DNA of 64,000 bases from Siphonodentalium dalli (GCA_032622095.1 CP136068.1:50586443-50650442); one strand, 5' to 3'. Positions 31,301 through 41,028 are shown, numbered from the stretch's first letter. Numbers and translations are program-made. The notes: a model not told the origin generated them from the letters alone.

Positions 31301-33580
31301 CATGATGTGAACACGTTATGCATTCGGCGTATAATCTATACCTGGTGTGAACACGTTGTTCAATATATATACCTGGTGTGAACACGTTATGCACTCGGCG
31401 TATATCTATACCTGATGTGAACACGCTGTTCAATTTATATACCTGGTGTGAACCCGCTGGGCATTCGGCCTATATATATATACCTGATGTGAACACGTTG
31501 GGTGTAACTCTGGTGTTCCTTTTCACATGACGGAGATGATTCCGTAATGTATTGATACTGTCGAAGCATACGATCGGGTCCTCTTTAGACATGTCACCAA
31601 CATGTTTATTGTGAACTCTGGCCAAGTTATCACATTCATCGTCAGATAAAAACTCGTCAAATAGATACACCCTGGAATGAAGATAAAGTTTGTGTAAGTA
31701 TAATGTAAATTGTTTGTGCAATTATAATGTAAATTATTTGTGTAAGTATAATGTAAATTGTTTGTGTAAGTATAATGTAAATTGTTTGTGTAAGTATAAT
31801 GTAAATTGTTTGTGTAAGAATAATGTAAATTGTTTGTGTAAGTATAATGTAAATTGTTTTAAATTCCGAACAATATATGTGCGTATTCAAGGTGCCATGT
31901 GAAAGTAATTCGACGACTCTAAATTTCAAAAAGACACCTTCCGCAGGATGAACTACGACCAATAATTATTGCGTCGTTATTACAATTACGGTTTCGGATT
32001 TTCAACAAAACTCACAAATACATCAATTTTCATCTTTTATCTTCTAGCATGATTGTGTTAGATCTACTTTGGATCATTGTGTAAATGTACTGGCATGAGG
32101 AGTTAACGCTTGCTCTATAAATCTGGTTACATAGGTAACTTAGTGCCGAATACCGTGCGATGACGACCAATTCAACGTCGTTCGGGGGTTGGATAAACGA
32201 GCCCAGCACGTGTTTATTTGTATAATATTTACAAGATGGTGACAATGGTGACAATAAACCCAAAAACATGATATTATACATGACCCATAGGAACTATGGA
32301 ATCAATTACCAATGGCCTTATACACGATCGTTCAATACAACGCACTGTCTATAGGTAAATCTGTTTCTATATGACATGTGTCCTACACACACGAAGTGGC
32401 AACTAATACAGTGAAATGTTGATGGAAAGGATGGAATATAGTTCACAATTCAATTCAATTTATTTGCTCCTTGTCATGTATAGATATACAGACAACAATA
32501 GCAGATGTGTATATATAAATATTATAAATTTACAGTAAATAAATAATGTATCCAAACCACTTATGGAATGCACCTAAATGTGTTGATACATGTACATATC
32601 TAATTGTTGTTTTAATTGGCCTATAATCAGTCTATCACCAATGATGCGGGTACATGTATGGTCGGGCTGTTTCGATTATCCACTGGTCAAGAAAATAATG
32701 GCTTCTGTTGTCGCTAAAGTTGATATTTTGTTTCAGGGTATCGAGTAATTCACATATCGTCATGACAGTATATGGGACAAGTGCTCGTTTCGTCCCGCCA
32801 AAATGTTAAGGTTAACATACAAGGCGGAATAACAACTTACTTGACCGAACTGTTGTTGGGTTTCTGGTGGAGCAACTCAATGGGTGGAATTCGACGTCCG
32901 TCTATAAACACCTTCTTCGGAGCGATGGATTTAAGATACGTCGCCTTGAAGTCCCTAACCTCCCTCGGAAGCTTTGCGTCTTCGTCGGCTTTCTCCGTTT
33001 TCGCTTTACTTCTCGCGGATCTTTCCGTCCTTGAATCTGCAGAACGAGACTCTCTGGTATTTGTCGACGTCATTTCGACGGTTTCCGACTGACGGTTAGG
33101 TATTACACTTCCTTCTGATTTACCACCACTGTTATTGTCTTCTGATTCTAACGGATCATTTCTGTTATCAACCGGAGGAGTGTTTTCTTTTGGTACAGGT
33201 TTTCCTTTTTCTAATAGTTTTCCGTCAACGTCAAAGCCATTGCTCGCGCGAGATTCCCCTGCCCTCCTGTTTGGTGTTGCGTCTTTCGCTCGGCTCCCGG
33301 CATCGCCGCCAGGATGTGACTCGAGTAAACCATCATCGCTCCGACTGAATCTCTTAGCTAATGACACTATGTCTGGATAAAACAGGAACCCGGTTATCCC
33401 GCACACAATCAAGACGAATATCCAGAATCTAGTCCGCGACGAAAGATCTGGAAAAACTGTTCCATCATTTCTGGCTGTTCGTCGTTGAGACCCCGCTGTG
33501 TCTTGTCTTGTCTTGTCTTGTTGCGCTTTCTTGCTTCCTCTTTGTCTTGTTTTCGGGGCACCAGTAACTCCGCGCTTCAT
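22183..33580 (-). CDS. Type II membrane prolyl 4-hydroxylase-like 2-oxoglutarate/Fe(II) dioxygenase, six coding exons
   Basis: Model: complement of 32841-33580, 31484-31671, 29220-29414, 28241-28354, 24955-25093 and 22183-22366; 1560 bp, 519 residues plus stop. All ten splice sites are GT/AG and phases agree at each junction (2, 1, 1, 1, 2). The protein has a basic cytosolic N terminus, one membrane anchor (about residues 52-68), a long polar stem, and a C-terminal dioxygenase domain from about residue 247. Active-site residues visible are His379, Asp381 (YKPHTDC), His443 and Lys453 (SIHEAARVINGTK), matching HxD...H...K of prolyl 4-hydroxylases. Such enzymes use O2, Fe(II), ascorbate and 2-oxoglutarate to hydroxylate proline. 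Asn-X-Ser/Thr sites at 315, 329 and 450 fit an ER or Golgi lumen location. Substrate is not known from sequence; the collagen-like neighbour is a candidate. A related non-prolyl substrate is possible. Confidence 0.92.
22731..24361. repeat. 48-bp minisatellite, 34 copies, in hydroxylase intron 5
   Basis: Unit AGGTATATCGTGTATATATA followed by GTTAAACTATGTTATGAGCT and ACCTGTGT. Copies are highly uniform. Variants (GTCATGAGTT; GTGGATATATAG; CTACCAG) cluster in blocks (23180-23560; 24180-24340), showing local homogenisation. The array fills most of intron 5 next to exon 6. Confidence 0.97.
24362..24954. other. Rest of hydroxylase intron 5
   Basis: Unique AT-rich sequence plus a short GAATATACAATATAGAATAT tandem repeat at 24854-24945, close to the exon 5 donor. 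A 109-residue minus frame (24338-24667) partly overlaps the minisatellite. It includes a Lys/Arg-rich stretch, but no splice sites tie it to the gene and it is treated as chance. Confidence 0.5.
24955..25093 (-). CDS. Hydroxylase exon 5: second His and 2-oxoglutarate-binding Lys
   Basis: Acceptor GACTTTCCAG and donor AGATG|GTGAGA; phase 1 in, phase 2 out, 139 bp. It encodes ELGIWVKPRKGRALLFTGMN, then SIHEAARVINGTKIILQRW. His443 is the third iron ligand and Lys453, ten residues on, is the expected partner of the 2-oxoglutarate carboxylate. The final Trp codon is split by the intron and completed by exon 6. The plus-strand frame across this region (24960-25274) is a shadow. Confidence 0.92.
25654..25682. 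repeat. (TGTA)n microsatellite
   Basis: About seven TGTA units in hydroxylase intron 4. Confidence 0.95.
26161..26181. repeat. (AAC)n microsatellite
   Basis: Seven AAC triplets in hydroxylase intron 4. Confidence 0.95.
28091..28206. repeat. Inverted repeat near the exon 4 splice donor
   Basis: The left arm begins AGTCCCCATCTGCAGTTCAT and contains TTTACAAAACTCGTCCAGTA; the right arm is its complement, ending ATAAACTGGGGACT. Arms are about 48 bp around an 18-base loop. On the hydroxylase transcript the hairpin would form 34 nt downstream of the exon 4 donor. Confidence 0.85.
28241..28354 (-). CDS. Hydroxylase exon 4: HxD iron-binding motif
   Basis: Acceptor ACACATGCAG and donor TTCCAG|GTATAT; phase 1 in and out, 114 bp. 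It encodes GYKPHTDC with the first iron ligands His379 and Asp381, followed by FATVLVYLTTVEEGGETQFP, the strongly conserved strand and turn of the family (YLxxVxxGGxTxFP). A 116-bp inverted repeat sits 34 bp into the following intron (28091-28206). Confidence 0.93.
28355..29219. other. Hydroxylase intron 3
   Basis: Unique AT-rich sequence. Short frames (28589-28774 and 28783-29037 on the plus strand) show no domain. No repeat array was seen. Confidence 0.5.
29220..29414 (-). CDS. Hydroxylase exon 3
   Basis: Acceptor TTTTGTCCAG and donor ACGTAG|GTATGT; phase 1 in and out. The frame gives FKQWIHSNWSTSTAFYPGES, then FAARVRESMGLDPKNGGKFQ and ITSYPQHV. This corresponds to the family segment with 'S..F....' before the helix, the basic loop, and the strand (GGKFQITSY) that carries the conserved Tyr near the co-substrate. 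Another open frame across the same bases (ending YWLHLYR) is a shadow; only this frame continues into exon 4. Confidence 0.9.
29415..30461. other. Unique part of hydroxylase intron 2
   Basis: AT-rich intron sequence between exon 3 and the 39-bp array. Nothing recognisable. Confidence 0.5.
30462..31482 (-). repeat. 39-bp minisatellite containing a 5' splice site, about 27 copies
   Basis: Plus-strand unit GTGAACACGTTGGGCATTCG followed by GCGTATATCTATACCTGAT. Read in the gene's direction each unit contains CCCAACGTGTTCACATCAG|GTATAG, that is, the last 19 bases of hydroxylase exon 2 and its donor. At least ten units keep CAG|GTATA intact (near 30648, 30990, 31150, 31335, 31407 and others). A 13-residue reading frame (NVFTSGIDIRRM type) runs through many units, producing the long minus frames here. 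The first intronic unit is altered (TATATATATAG), which puts a stop just past the true donor. Confidence 0.93.
31484..31671 (-). CDS. Hydroxylase exon 2: start of the dioxygenase domain
   Basis: Acceptor TTCATTCCAG (ends 31672) and donor CATCAG|GTATAT (intron begins 31483); phase 2 in, phase 1 out. It encodes VYLFDEFLSDDECDNLARVH, the usual entry strand and helix of prolyl 4-hydroxylase domains (compare 'the FL(S/T)xxECD' pattern), and ends with TPNVFTS. Those last residues and the donor are the same sequence as the 39-bp repeat that fills the next intron. A 24-bp array lies just upstream of the acceptor, so this exon is flanked by tandem arrays on both sides. Confidence 0.9.
31690..31862. 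repeat. 24-bp minisatellite, about 7 copies, upstream of exon 2
   Basis: Unit GTAAGTATAATGTAAATTGTTTGT on the plus strand. It lies in hydroxylase intron 1 and ends about 18 bp from the exon 2 acceptor, so it replaces most of the usual branch-point region. Confidence 0.93.
31863..32840. other. Rest of hydroxylase intron 1
   Basis: AT-rich intron. It includes one copy (32282-32374) of a dispersed repeat that recurs at 38644-38739, with the core CATAGGAACTATGGAATCA and TGTTTCTATATG. No exon recognised. Confidence 0.55.
32841..33580 (-). CDS. Hydroxylase exon 1: cytosolic tail, membrane anchor and stem
   Basis: Starts at the ATG at 33578-33580 and ends in phase 2 at the donor AA|GTAAGT (intron begins 32840). 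Residues 1-50 are rich in Lys, Arg, Gln and Thr, with a KTRQD repeat encoded by TCTTG pentamers (near 33499-33519). Residues 52-68 (FWIFVLIVCGITGFLFY) form the only membrane span and make a type II signal-anchor. Residues 75-230 are a charged, low-complexity stem rich in Ser, Arg, Glu and Asp. The end (HQKPNNSSVK) leads into the catalytic domain. The frame stops immediately beyond the donor, consistent with splicing. Confidence 0.9.
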
Positions 33581-34299
33581 TTGTACGTTTGAGGATATAC
33601 TATGATTTACTAGTATATAGTGTAGTTTGTATCGAATGATGAGGCTATACTGGTGCGATGTAATGCAAACAACCTACTTTGTTATCTTTGTTATCTTATG
33701 TAAATACACGCTGGTCCTGTGGCAACTCGTGTAGTGTTAGACACATTTCGCATAATGAACAACGGCATATACTTATTAAAGACATATTATGTACTTGCTC
33801 GGGTCCGTGAAACTGATAAGTTAGTATTCAGGTGCTATGCCAACTGGAGGAATGTAGCATTCTACTGACATCACCGAAAATCTCAAGCAAATCGACCGTA
33901 CCACTCCGTAGAAAACATTGTCTGAACTGCGCTACATTGTAAATATTTAATACTCGAATCGGGACGCTTCTATCGGCGATAAACTAACGAAAACGATTTC
34001 GCCATCGGCAGTCACTGGATTTAATTCATATATAAGAATGACGGTTTGTGTTGTCAATTTAGATGTAATATTTGTAAAAATAACTACTTTGAACAACATT
34101 ATTCTCCATTTCTATTTGATCACCCTATCGGAGTGTTTCACATCACTTTAAGAAAAGCTATTTTTAGTCCTATTTTTTCGGACGGTCCAAAAACCTTTTC
34201 ACAGCAATACGACTACACGAGTCCGTTTGTGAGACAATCATTCTTGTCACTCGCAGTAAGGGGAATGTGGTCTGTCTTCGTGTCGTGATTATTTTGTAC
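33581..34299. other. 5' flank of the hydroxylase gene, probable promoter region
   Basis: Contains the presumed promoter and 5' untranslated region of the minus-strand hydroxylase, with no clear core element. About 34148-34262 is a dispersed repeat with GGTCCAAAAACCTTTTC and GTTTGTGAGACAATC, shared with 56972-57085. The plus frame at 34046-34288 is repeat-derived. Confidence 0.4.
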
Positions 34300-34525
34300 T
34301 TAAAGGTACTCAATCCGATCAGACGCTCCTAAATTACTATTTCTTTGGCTTCGGGGGTAAAAAATATTTGATTCGAGTCGAGGAACCCACCCATCAGAGC
34401 TCAGAGTGATTAGATATCGATGTTTGAAGTTTGCGATTTCAATTGTTTGTGGGACAGTTCTTGTCGGTCAAACGGACGGTCTTGCAGATAAAGATGGATA
34501 ACTCTAAAATCAAGTGGTTATTATT
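34300..34525. mobile_element. Truncated copy of the TTAA-flanked fold-back element
   Basis: Begins TTAA then AGGTACTCAATCCGATCAGA and follows the left half of the 19960-20423 element through CTATTTCTTTGGCTTCG and GATGGATAACTCTAAAATCA, then diverges. The right inverted repeat is missing. Confidence 0.75.
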
Positions 34526-36100
34526 CATAGAATATTTCTTGCCTCAACTGCATGGCAGTTTAATTATCAAAGACCTGAATGTCACAACTCATGAAGGTTG
34601 AAGCCGAGTTCCGAGTCATGACGCTGATTTTAATGAGCATAGTTAGGCTCGGTTTAATGTTTGTTGACATACTTGCAATGGAGTAAATGGCATTCGTGAC
34701 ATTAGTCAATCAACCTTGAAGCCAATGGCCCATAATTTGATGTTATTAAGCAGCTTTTCACTAATCTCCTTGTTTGACTTTCTAAAAGGCCTGCTGTTAC
34801 CTGGTCTTGCACCCACTTTCATATAATGGTTACACGTGACTGTTATTGGACCATAGTAGGCATATAATAATGCCCCTCTCAGTTCATTTTCAGAGTTCTG
34901 CTCATTTCCGTTCAACAACATGGTCAGAATCCCATAAGAAGTTTCGCGAAATTACATTCTGCATCATTTAAAATGAATTGTCATGCCCCATGAGGTAAAG
35001 GGACAACGAGAATGGAATACTTTGTTGCCAGTTGATTAATTAGCATGTTTAATAACAAAGTGAATCACAATTTGCTACCTTTACAGAAAAGTAGAGAATA
35101 ATGTTCGGGATATATGTAAAAATATCAACTTTTCTATAAAATTTTGTGGACATTTTGCAAGCCATCTTGGGTATGTTTTTCTAAAAACGCCTCAATGCAT
35201 TCAAGACGGATTAAATAAAAAAAATACAAAAGATAGTTCCAATTAGTCCAAGCCTGGTAAGTTAGAATTTTGAAAGAAAATTCAATATTTTGGTAATGTA
35301 ATCGTAACACTTAACAAAGATGCATCATGTTAGAATTCAATGCATTTACGACATAATATCCAATTTGATACGTCAACCACAACTTTTTTACAAGCGATTG
35401 TATGGCACACTGGGACCATATTTACCATTTTCAATATTTTGGCCGCCATTTTGACAGTCATTTTTAGCCGAAGTGAAAATATTTATTCCATTTGGTTAAT
35501 ATTGTCACAAGTAATGGTATGCATCACTTGCTTTGTGCAATTCTTCTCATTTCTTGTTGAAATGTGTCTAGGATACAATTTATGATTTTTTGTGAAATTG
35601 TATACTGAATTCTGTAAAATTAGATTTTTTAAGGATTTCAAGGGGATGGAACCCCATGAATGGCATATTTCATTGCTACAATGATCAGTTAACATGAACA
35701 TCACAAAATAAAGTCAAATTCTCAACCAGCTGAAACTGATATAGAATATATTAGTGAAAAAATGTCAAATTTTCCACTTGGATGAGATATATTTCCAATT
35801 TTGGCCTAAAAATGTATCAATATATCTCGCAGAGTCATTCTTACTGTATATGCCTAATTTTTAATTGCATATTCCATGTGAAGAGTAATTGCGACATTTA
35901 GTAAATTATATAATTATGAAACGCTCTTTAAATTCGGGAAATCCCTTAAAAGAGGGGTTAAAGTGAAATTTCAGCGTGGTTCCATGCCTAATATCAATTA
36001 GTATGTGAATATGTACATATGTGTCAAATTTCATACTTTAGTCATAAAGTGAACAATTTTGTTACTAATCTATTCCACTATTTAACCAATATTGGAATTT
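34526..36100. other. Intergenic AT-rich sequence, nothing recognised
   Basis: Short frames only. The hydrophobic plus frame at 35340-35585 has no supporting splice sites or domain. Confidence 0.5.
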
Positions 36101-36615
36101 AAAGGGTTAATCAAATCGGCGGTGGATGACACAGCAAATAAGCGTTCGCAACCTATACTTAGTATGTATCCCACTACCATAAGGCATCATATTATGTTGT
36201 ACACGGTCCCATGGGGGATGATGGGGCTGCCCGGGCTTGCCCGGGCTCTCCTATGTTCTTCTAGTGCATATCGTCATTTAAGGGGGTAATGGAGCCGGTC
36301 GTGAACGAGATGGCTAGTCAATCTTCAAAGCATACCTTTAGTAAGTGCCTCGCTACCATTAACCATCAATATATAATCTGATCTGGTCCCTGTGTGTCTG
36401 GACTCTCCCGGATTATTTTAGTCAATATCGGCATTTAATGGGTTAATAAACCCGCCGGTGGATGACACAGCAAGTCAATTTTCATAATCTATGCTTATTT
36501 TACTTATTTATCCTACTACCATAAGCCATCACATTACACTGTCCGCGGGCCCATGGGGCTGCCCGGGGCCGCCCTGGCAAGCGTGTCCGGGCTTGCCCGG
36601 GCACTAATTAGTCAC
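36101..36615. repeat. Three degenerate tandem copies of an about 170-bp repeat
   Basis: Copies start near 36105, 36281 and 36439, each opening GGGTTAAT or GGGGTAAT, then a GGTGGATGACACAGCAA-like stretch, CTACCATAAG, and ending in a G+C-rich GCCCGGGCTTGCCCGGGC block that is itself palindromic. Confidence 0.7.
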
Positions 36616-37182
36616 ACCCCCGTTTTCTATTTCCCTCGTCCAGCAGGTTAAACGAATAAATTAACGTCTTGTTAATAAATTAACATCATGTCTGAAATTT
36701 TGCATTCTAATTCAATTGAAACAGACCCCACATGGACCCCTGATGTAAAAAAAAGAAGCTTTAAAAGTCTAGGTACTAAGGATGAATATGTTATTTGCGT
36801 TATGGTTCATTGCTATTTGGTGACCTTTTCAGTTATGTGGCGTTATGACAAAAGTTGTGTTAAACAATTTCATATTATGGATTTTATACAAATAAAATTT
36901 AACGTCTCTTCTACGTATAAGTCATATCACGACATTGTAAGTTTCAAACCGCACATGGAGTGTTATTAATTTAAACCGCACACGGAGTGTTATTAATTTC
37001 ACTGTGAAACCGCTCGACTGACTAGAGGCCAGCACCGTTAGGGGAAGGTGTTCAACTTTAGATTTCCAACTATATACACCCGTTCAATCTGACCAAATTC
37101 CCAATTGTCTATTTGTTTGCATCCCTTATGTATAATATTGTAATTCAAGCTGCATATATAACAATAGTTATGTTCTGAGTAA

Positions 37183-37285
37183 CATACGGTTTTTATCCTC
37201 GAGTGAGATGCGGAGGATTATTTTTACGAGACGCTAGACGAGTGAAAATAATCCTCGCATCTCACGAGAGGAGAAAACTCGTATG
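37183..37285. repeat. Inverted repeat (hairpin)
   Basis: CATACGGTTTTTATCCTCGA... pairs with ...GAGGAGAAAACTCGTATG; inner arms GCGGAGGATTATTTTTA and TGAAAATAATCCTCGC. Arms are about 45 bp with a loop of about 12. Confidence 0.85.
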
Positions 37286-37500
37286 CTACCCACAAAAGTT
37301 GACTGTTGTGTTCATTATATTTTATCTACCACTCTGTCACGACCCAGACCACGGTGAAACACCCGGGTAGACCTATAATACGTTCCTAAAGCTACAACAT
37401 CACCAGCTATTTATGTTAAAATAACGCACAAGGATACCGAATGACGCATAAATTGACACATAGACGCAGTTCTGATAGTAGGATAACATCTTGAGAGTAT

Positions 37501-37636
37501 CAAGCCTTGAAATAGGGTGTCTGTCATTTGCAGAATGAGGCCCCCAGAGGGTGAATTTAGTGATGCTACCCCGCATAGCGGGCTAGCATCACCAAATTCA
37601 CCCTCTGGGAACCTCATTCACTATTTCAAGGCTTGC
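37501..37636. repeat. Inverted repeat (hairpin) with near-identical arms
   Basis: CAAGCCTTGAAATAG at the left matches the complement at the right (CTATTTCAAGGCTTG). Inner arms CAGAGGGTGAATTTAGTGAT and GCATCACCAAATTCACCCTC also pair, and the centre is ACCCCGCATAGCGGGCT. The left arm has about 16 extra bases. Confidence 0.88.
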
Positions 37637-39114
37637 AAATAATGCTTCTCTTAACACGTTCGGTCTTCTGGGGTGGTGATATGATCTATTATATATTTTG
37701 ACGTAAAATGTTGACGAGAATATAATAAATGTCCATAACACATTATGTAAAATTGTAATTCAAGCTGAATATCTGTCCCTAACACACTCATTCTGGGTGG
37801 TCATCCGCTGCTAACTTTATTACTCGATTCGATTTGTCTTTGGCAACGTGCATCAAAGACGTCATCGTGCACACAGGAGCGCGTAATCGATGTCAACTGG
37901 AAAGTTGTTTACTACAATATATAGAGATGCGTTTAACAACAAAATTATCGGGCTATGTTCCGAGTAACCCCATGGAACGTATATCCAGAGCTTTGATCAC
38001 AGGCAAAAATTATATTTCTCTCATTTTACGGTATGTAATGCCAGAGAAAACTGCTTTTCGTTCCATTTCTTTTAAATATTTCTGTTGGGTTGAATTACAA
38101 CGTTGATAAGAGCACCATTTTAACGTGAACGAAGATTTCCATACTGTTTTAGGAAGATCCAATTATCGGGTGAAAAACCCCATTAAATATCGTTCGTTTA
38201 AATAGTCTAAGTACACATACAATATACTACAATTCAACTAGGGAACTTCTGAATTTCAAAACTTCAAGAATGTAGTCATTAGAAATACGTCTATTAAAAT
38301 ATAATTTAATGCAAATTTAATGATTTTCAACTCAAAAGAGCGAAAAAATATTATTTTAGTCAAAACTAGAGATACCAATAATTTCATCGAGTCGATAATT
38401 GCTCATCGTTATATTCGAGACCAACAATGGATGGCAGAATCACGATGCCGTGAAGAGAACTCTGAATGGACACTCCCGGAGAAGCATTCTTATGGGAATC
38501 CTTCGATATTGAGCGACCTGTTAATGGCTGGTCTCGTTATAAGCAAGCAGTCTAGCGACCGTGATGTTTACCCACAGTGCTCCGCCACCACTAGTTACAT
38601 ACAACGTTCTAATTGACTACTCGAACGATTGAATGATTTCTAAAGAGCCCATAGGAACTATGGAATCAGTTATCAATGGCCTTATTCAAGATAGCTCAAT
38701 ACAACGTGCTGTCTAGATAAATTTGTTTCTATATGTGCAGATTGTATTCGATCTCAGTGGATTTTACTGACTGTCTACGTGCATAAACTTTGGATATATA
38801 TACAAAAGTGATTCATTTAAATATTCCAACACACATATTATCAGGAATTGCCATGGAGAACGGTTGATTGGAGAAGCTGATTCAGTCGGTTTTTCGGGAT
38901 TAAGTAACATGATGTAAGTAATAACCTTCAGCTTATCCTACACATTTAAATGTTGTAAGGTATGCACGTATATCTGAAAAAGTTCACACATTCTTATAAC
39001 GCGTGATTCTATCAAATCGTATACAATTTCAGCACAGCAACGGCTTGGGCGTAACCCGTCTGTCATATGGAAAAAAATATTTGTTAATACAATGGTCTTA
39101 CATGTACGTCGAAA

Positions 39115-39900
39115 TTAAAGTGGTTTGTTTTCAACAGTTGGAAATTTCATACCTGCCAAAACATTAGTCGGAAATTTCACACCAACAATAGGTTGAAAAT
39201 GGTCTTGTACAGTCTGATTTTCAAACAATTTATTGGGGGAATTAATTGATTTTGGACCAATATTTGTATATTTTCCTATTTGGTAAAAATTTTGGACTGA
39301 TATGGTCATCAGTTGGAAATTTTCCTACCTTAAGGGAGGGTGACAGGTTGGAAATTTCCAACACTTGGAAAGCTTGTGTCCTGGTCCCTCCCCCGTGGCC
39401 AGTCAAACACTGCTAGTTAATTTAACAAAACAATATTGTCATACATTTGGTCAACATTGTCATTGGAATTGTCGTCAGTTGGAAATTTTCCAACCTAAGT
39501 GGGGTGTCAGGTTTGAAATTTCCAACTCTAGGAAGGCTTGATGCTAGTTTATATGCTAGGATTTTGCGATTTTCTTGTTCAGATTTCAAAATTTTCGCAC
39601 ACCCGGCCGAACCATGGTCAGAACCATGGTCAAAACTTCTAATTAGTTTAACAAAACAATATTTTACTACATTTGGTCAAACTTGTGGACTGAAATTGTC
39701 ATCAGTTTCCAACACTATAGGAAAGCTTCAGTTGAGGTCAGTCTAGATGCTAGGACTTGCGATTTTTTGTATAGTTATCAAAAAAAATTCTCACAACTAT
39801 GGTCAGCCCAGTGTGTCCTTGTCTCTTGCCCGTAGCCGTGCATTTGTCTGGAGTTAGACCACTAGATGTAAGGATTTATGCAATTTTTTCAGGTTAAAAT
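39115..39900. repeat. Three to four degenerate copies of an about 220-bp repeat
   Basis: Recurring blocks AACAAAACAATATT...CATTTGGTCAA at 39424 and 39650 (and a weaker one near 39221), CAGTTGGAAATTTTCC at 39311 and 39476, and GATGCTAGGAYTTGCGATTTT. The palindromic TTGGAAATTTCCAA core also occurs near 27.3 and 45.4 kb, marking a dispersed family. Confidence 0.7.
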
Positions 39901-40074
39901 ATCTTAATGTTGTCATACCGGGAATATAGAACCATGGTTTATAAATATATAGAATATTAGGCCTGAGCACTGAGGTGCAAGGGAGGTGTGCAAATGGAAT
40001 TATGCAAAACTTGTGTTTTGTCTGATTCTGATTCAAGTGGGGGTGTGCAGTTGGAATTTCCCAATGTGGACACC

Positions 40075-40147
40075 CCCCAACGGAGACCCTCTAGCCACGT
40101 CCCTGCCACCAGCATAATGACAAATGAGCAGGACCACTTAACCAGGG
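40075..40147 (-). mobile_element. Single terminus of the 58.7-kb TIR element family
   Basis: On the minus strand it reads CCCTGGTTAAGTGGTCCTGC followed by an ATTATGCTGGTGG-like stretch, the same order as at 58734 and 11764. No matching second end was found nearby. Confidence 0.55.
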
Positions 40148-40183
40148 TGGTATTAGGTATAACATGTTATGTTAGCTGCCAAC

Positions 40184-40400
40184 ACGATGACTCCGTTGGT
40201 AAAGTGCAGTATGACACCATACGCAGCATAGCGATGGTGATGCTGGTTCTAATCCGATATAAGCGCGGATTTGTGCGACAACATTTGGTTCAAGTTTTAT
40301 ATAAATGCTGGAATCCCGATAAACACGGATGTGTGATTGACGCATATGGAAGATTGCCAGATTCGTGTATCTGGGCAAGTTTTTTCAGTTGCGCTCCGGG
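40184..40400 (+). mobile_element. tRNA-derived SINE
   Basis: An A-box-like CTCCGTTGGTAAAGTGC (about 40190) and a B-box-like GCTGGTTCTAATCCGATA (about 40242) are spaced as in a tRNA promoter. The body continues AAGCGCGGATTTGTG and ends with a CGTGTATCTGGGCAAG block. The same B-box and body occur on the minus strand at 58083-58165. Confidence 0.6.
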
Positions 40401-41028
40401 GGATGGTAAATAGTTTTACTTGCAACGGAGTGGTTTCCACCACCCGTAATACTGGCAACGTCGTGATAGATGTCCTGACTGCTGAAACGTCAGTAAACCA
40501 CAATAGACCAAACCAAACGAATTTGAATTTTAACCGTGTCATCGACTGTTGCTACCTGATAGATATGACAGTGATCGGGACGATAACACTATATTTGTGT
40601 TTTACACCTCGGGCCATATTCTTGATTCCGGTACAACACAGCACATTGCGTGTCCGACTCGAATTGGGCTCTATCGCCAATTGTTCAAGTCCCAAGGCAT
40701 CGCCATTTGCATTAATAAATCATTATCAATTTTCTACCTATTATTTAATCAGAAGGAACCCGTTATGTTGAGTTCTATCGGACGTATGTTCCTTCACTTG
40801 AATTTACTAAAGTATTTGGGTCATTGTATGATACTATTTTATAAGTAGCACTGCAGTCTTTTTTCCTATATAAATTACCTCCGTCCGTCCGTCCGTTCGT
40901 CCGCACTAACCAGAGAGTACTTGTGGGGTGCGATGAATTTAACATGCTTTTCTTCTAATTGTTTTATTTACAAACCATCTCCGTTATTTCGTTAATATAA
41001 TATTTCTCAGAATATGTAATATATTCTC
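40401..41028. other. Intergenic, nothing recognised
   Basis: AT-rich, with a short (CCGT)n run at 40881-40904. Overlapping plus frames between 40337 and 40848 have no consistent domain. Confidence 0.45.

Larger units (their letters stand above)
36616..39114. other. Intergenic sequence with hairpins and a dispersed repeat
   Basis: Contains a 28-bp duplication (AACCGCACAYGGAGTGTTAT, 36956-37000), the hairpins at 37183-37285 and 37501-37636, and a dispersed repeat at 38644-38739 matching 32282-32374. No gene was recognised; frames at 36688-36969, 37834-38106 and 38320-38616 lack domains or splice support. Confidence 0.5.

Noticed and set aside
30458-31323. Several minus and plus frames of 70-150 residues
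   Set aside because: Artefacts of the 39-bp array; only the unit at the exon 2 end is part of the gene.
32772-33380. Plus-strand frames
   Set aside because: Shadows of hydroxylase exon 1.
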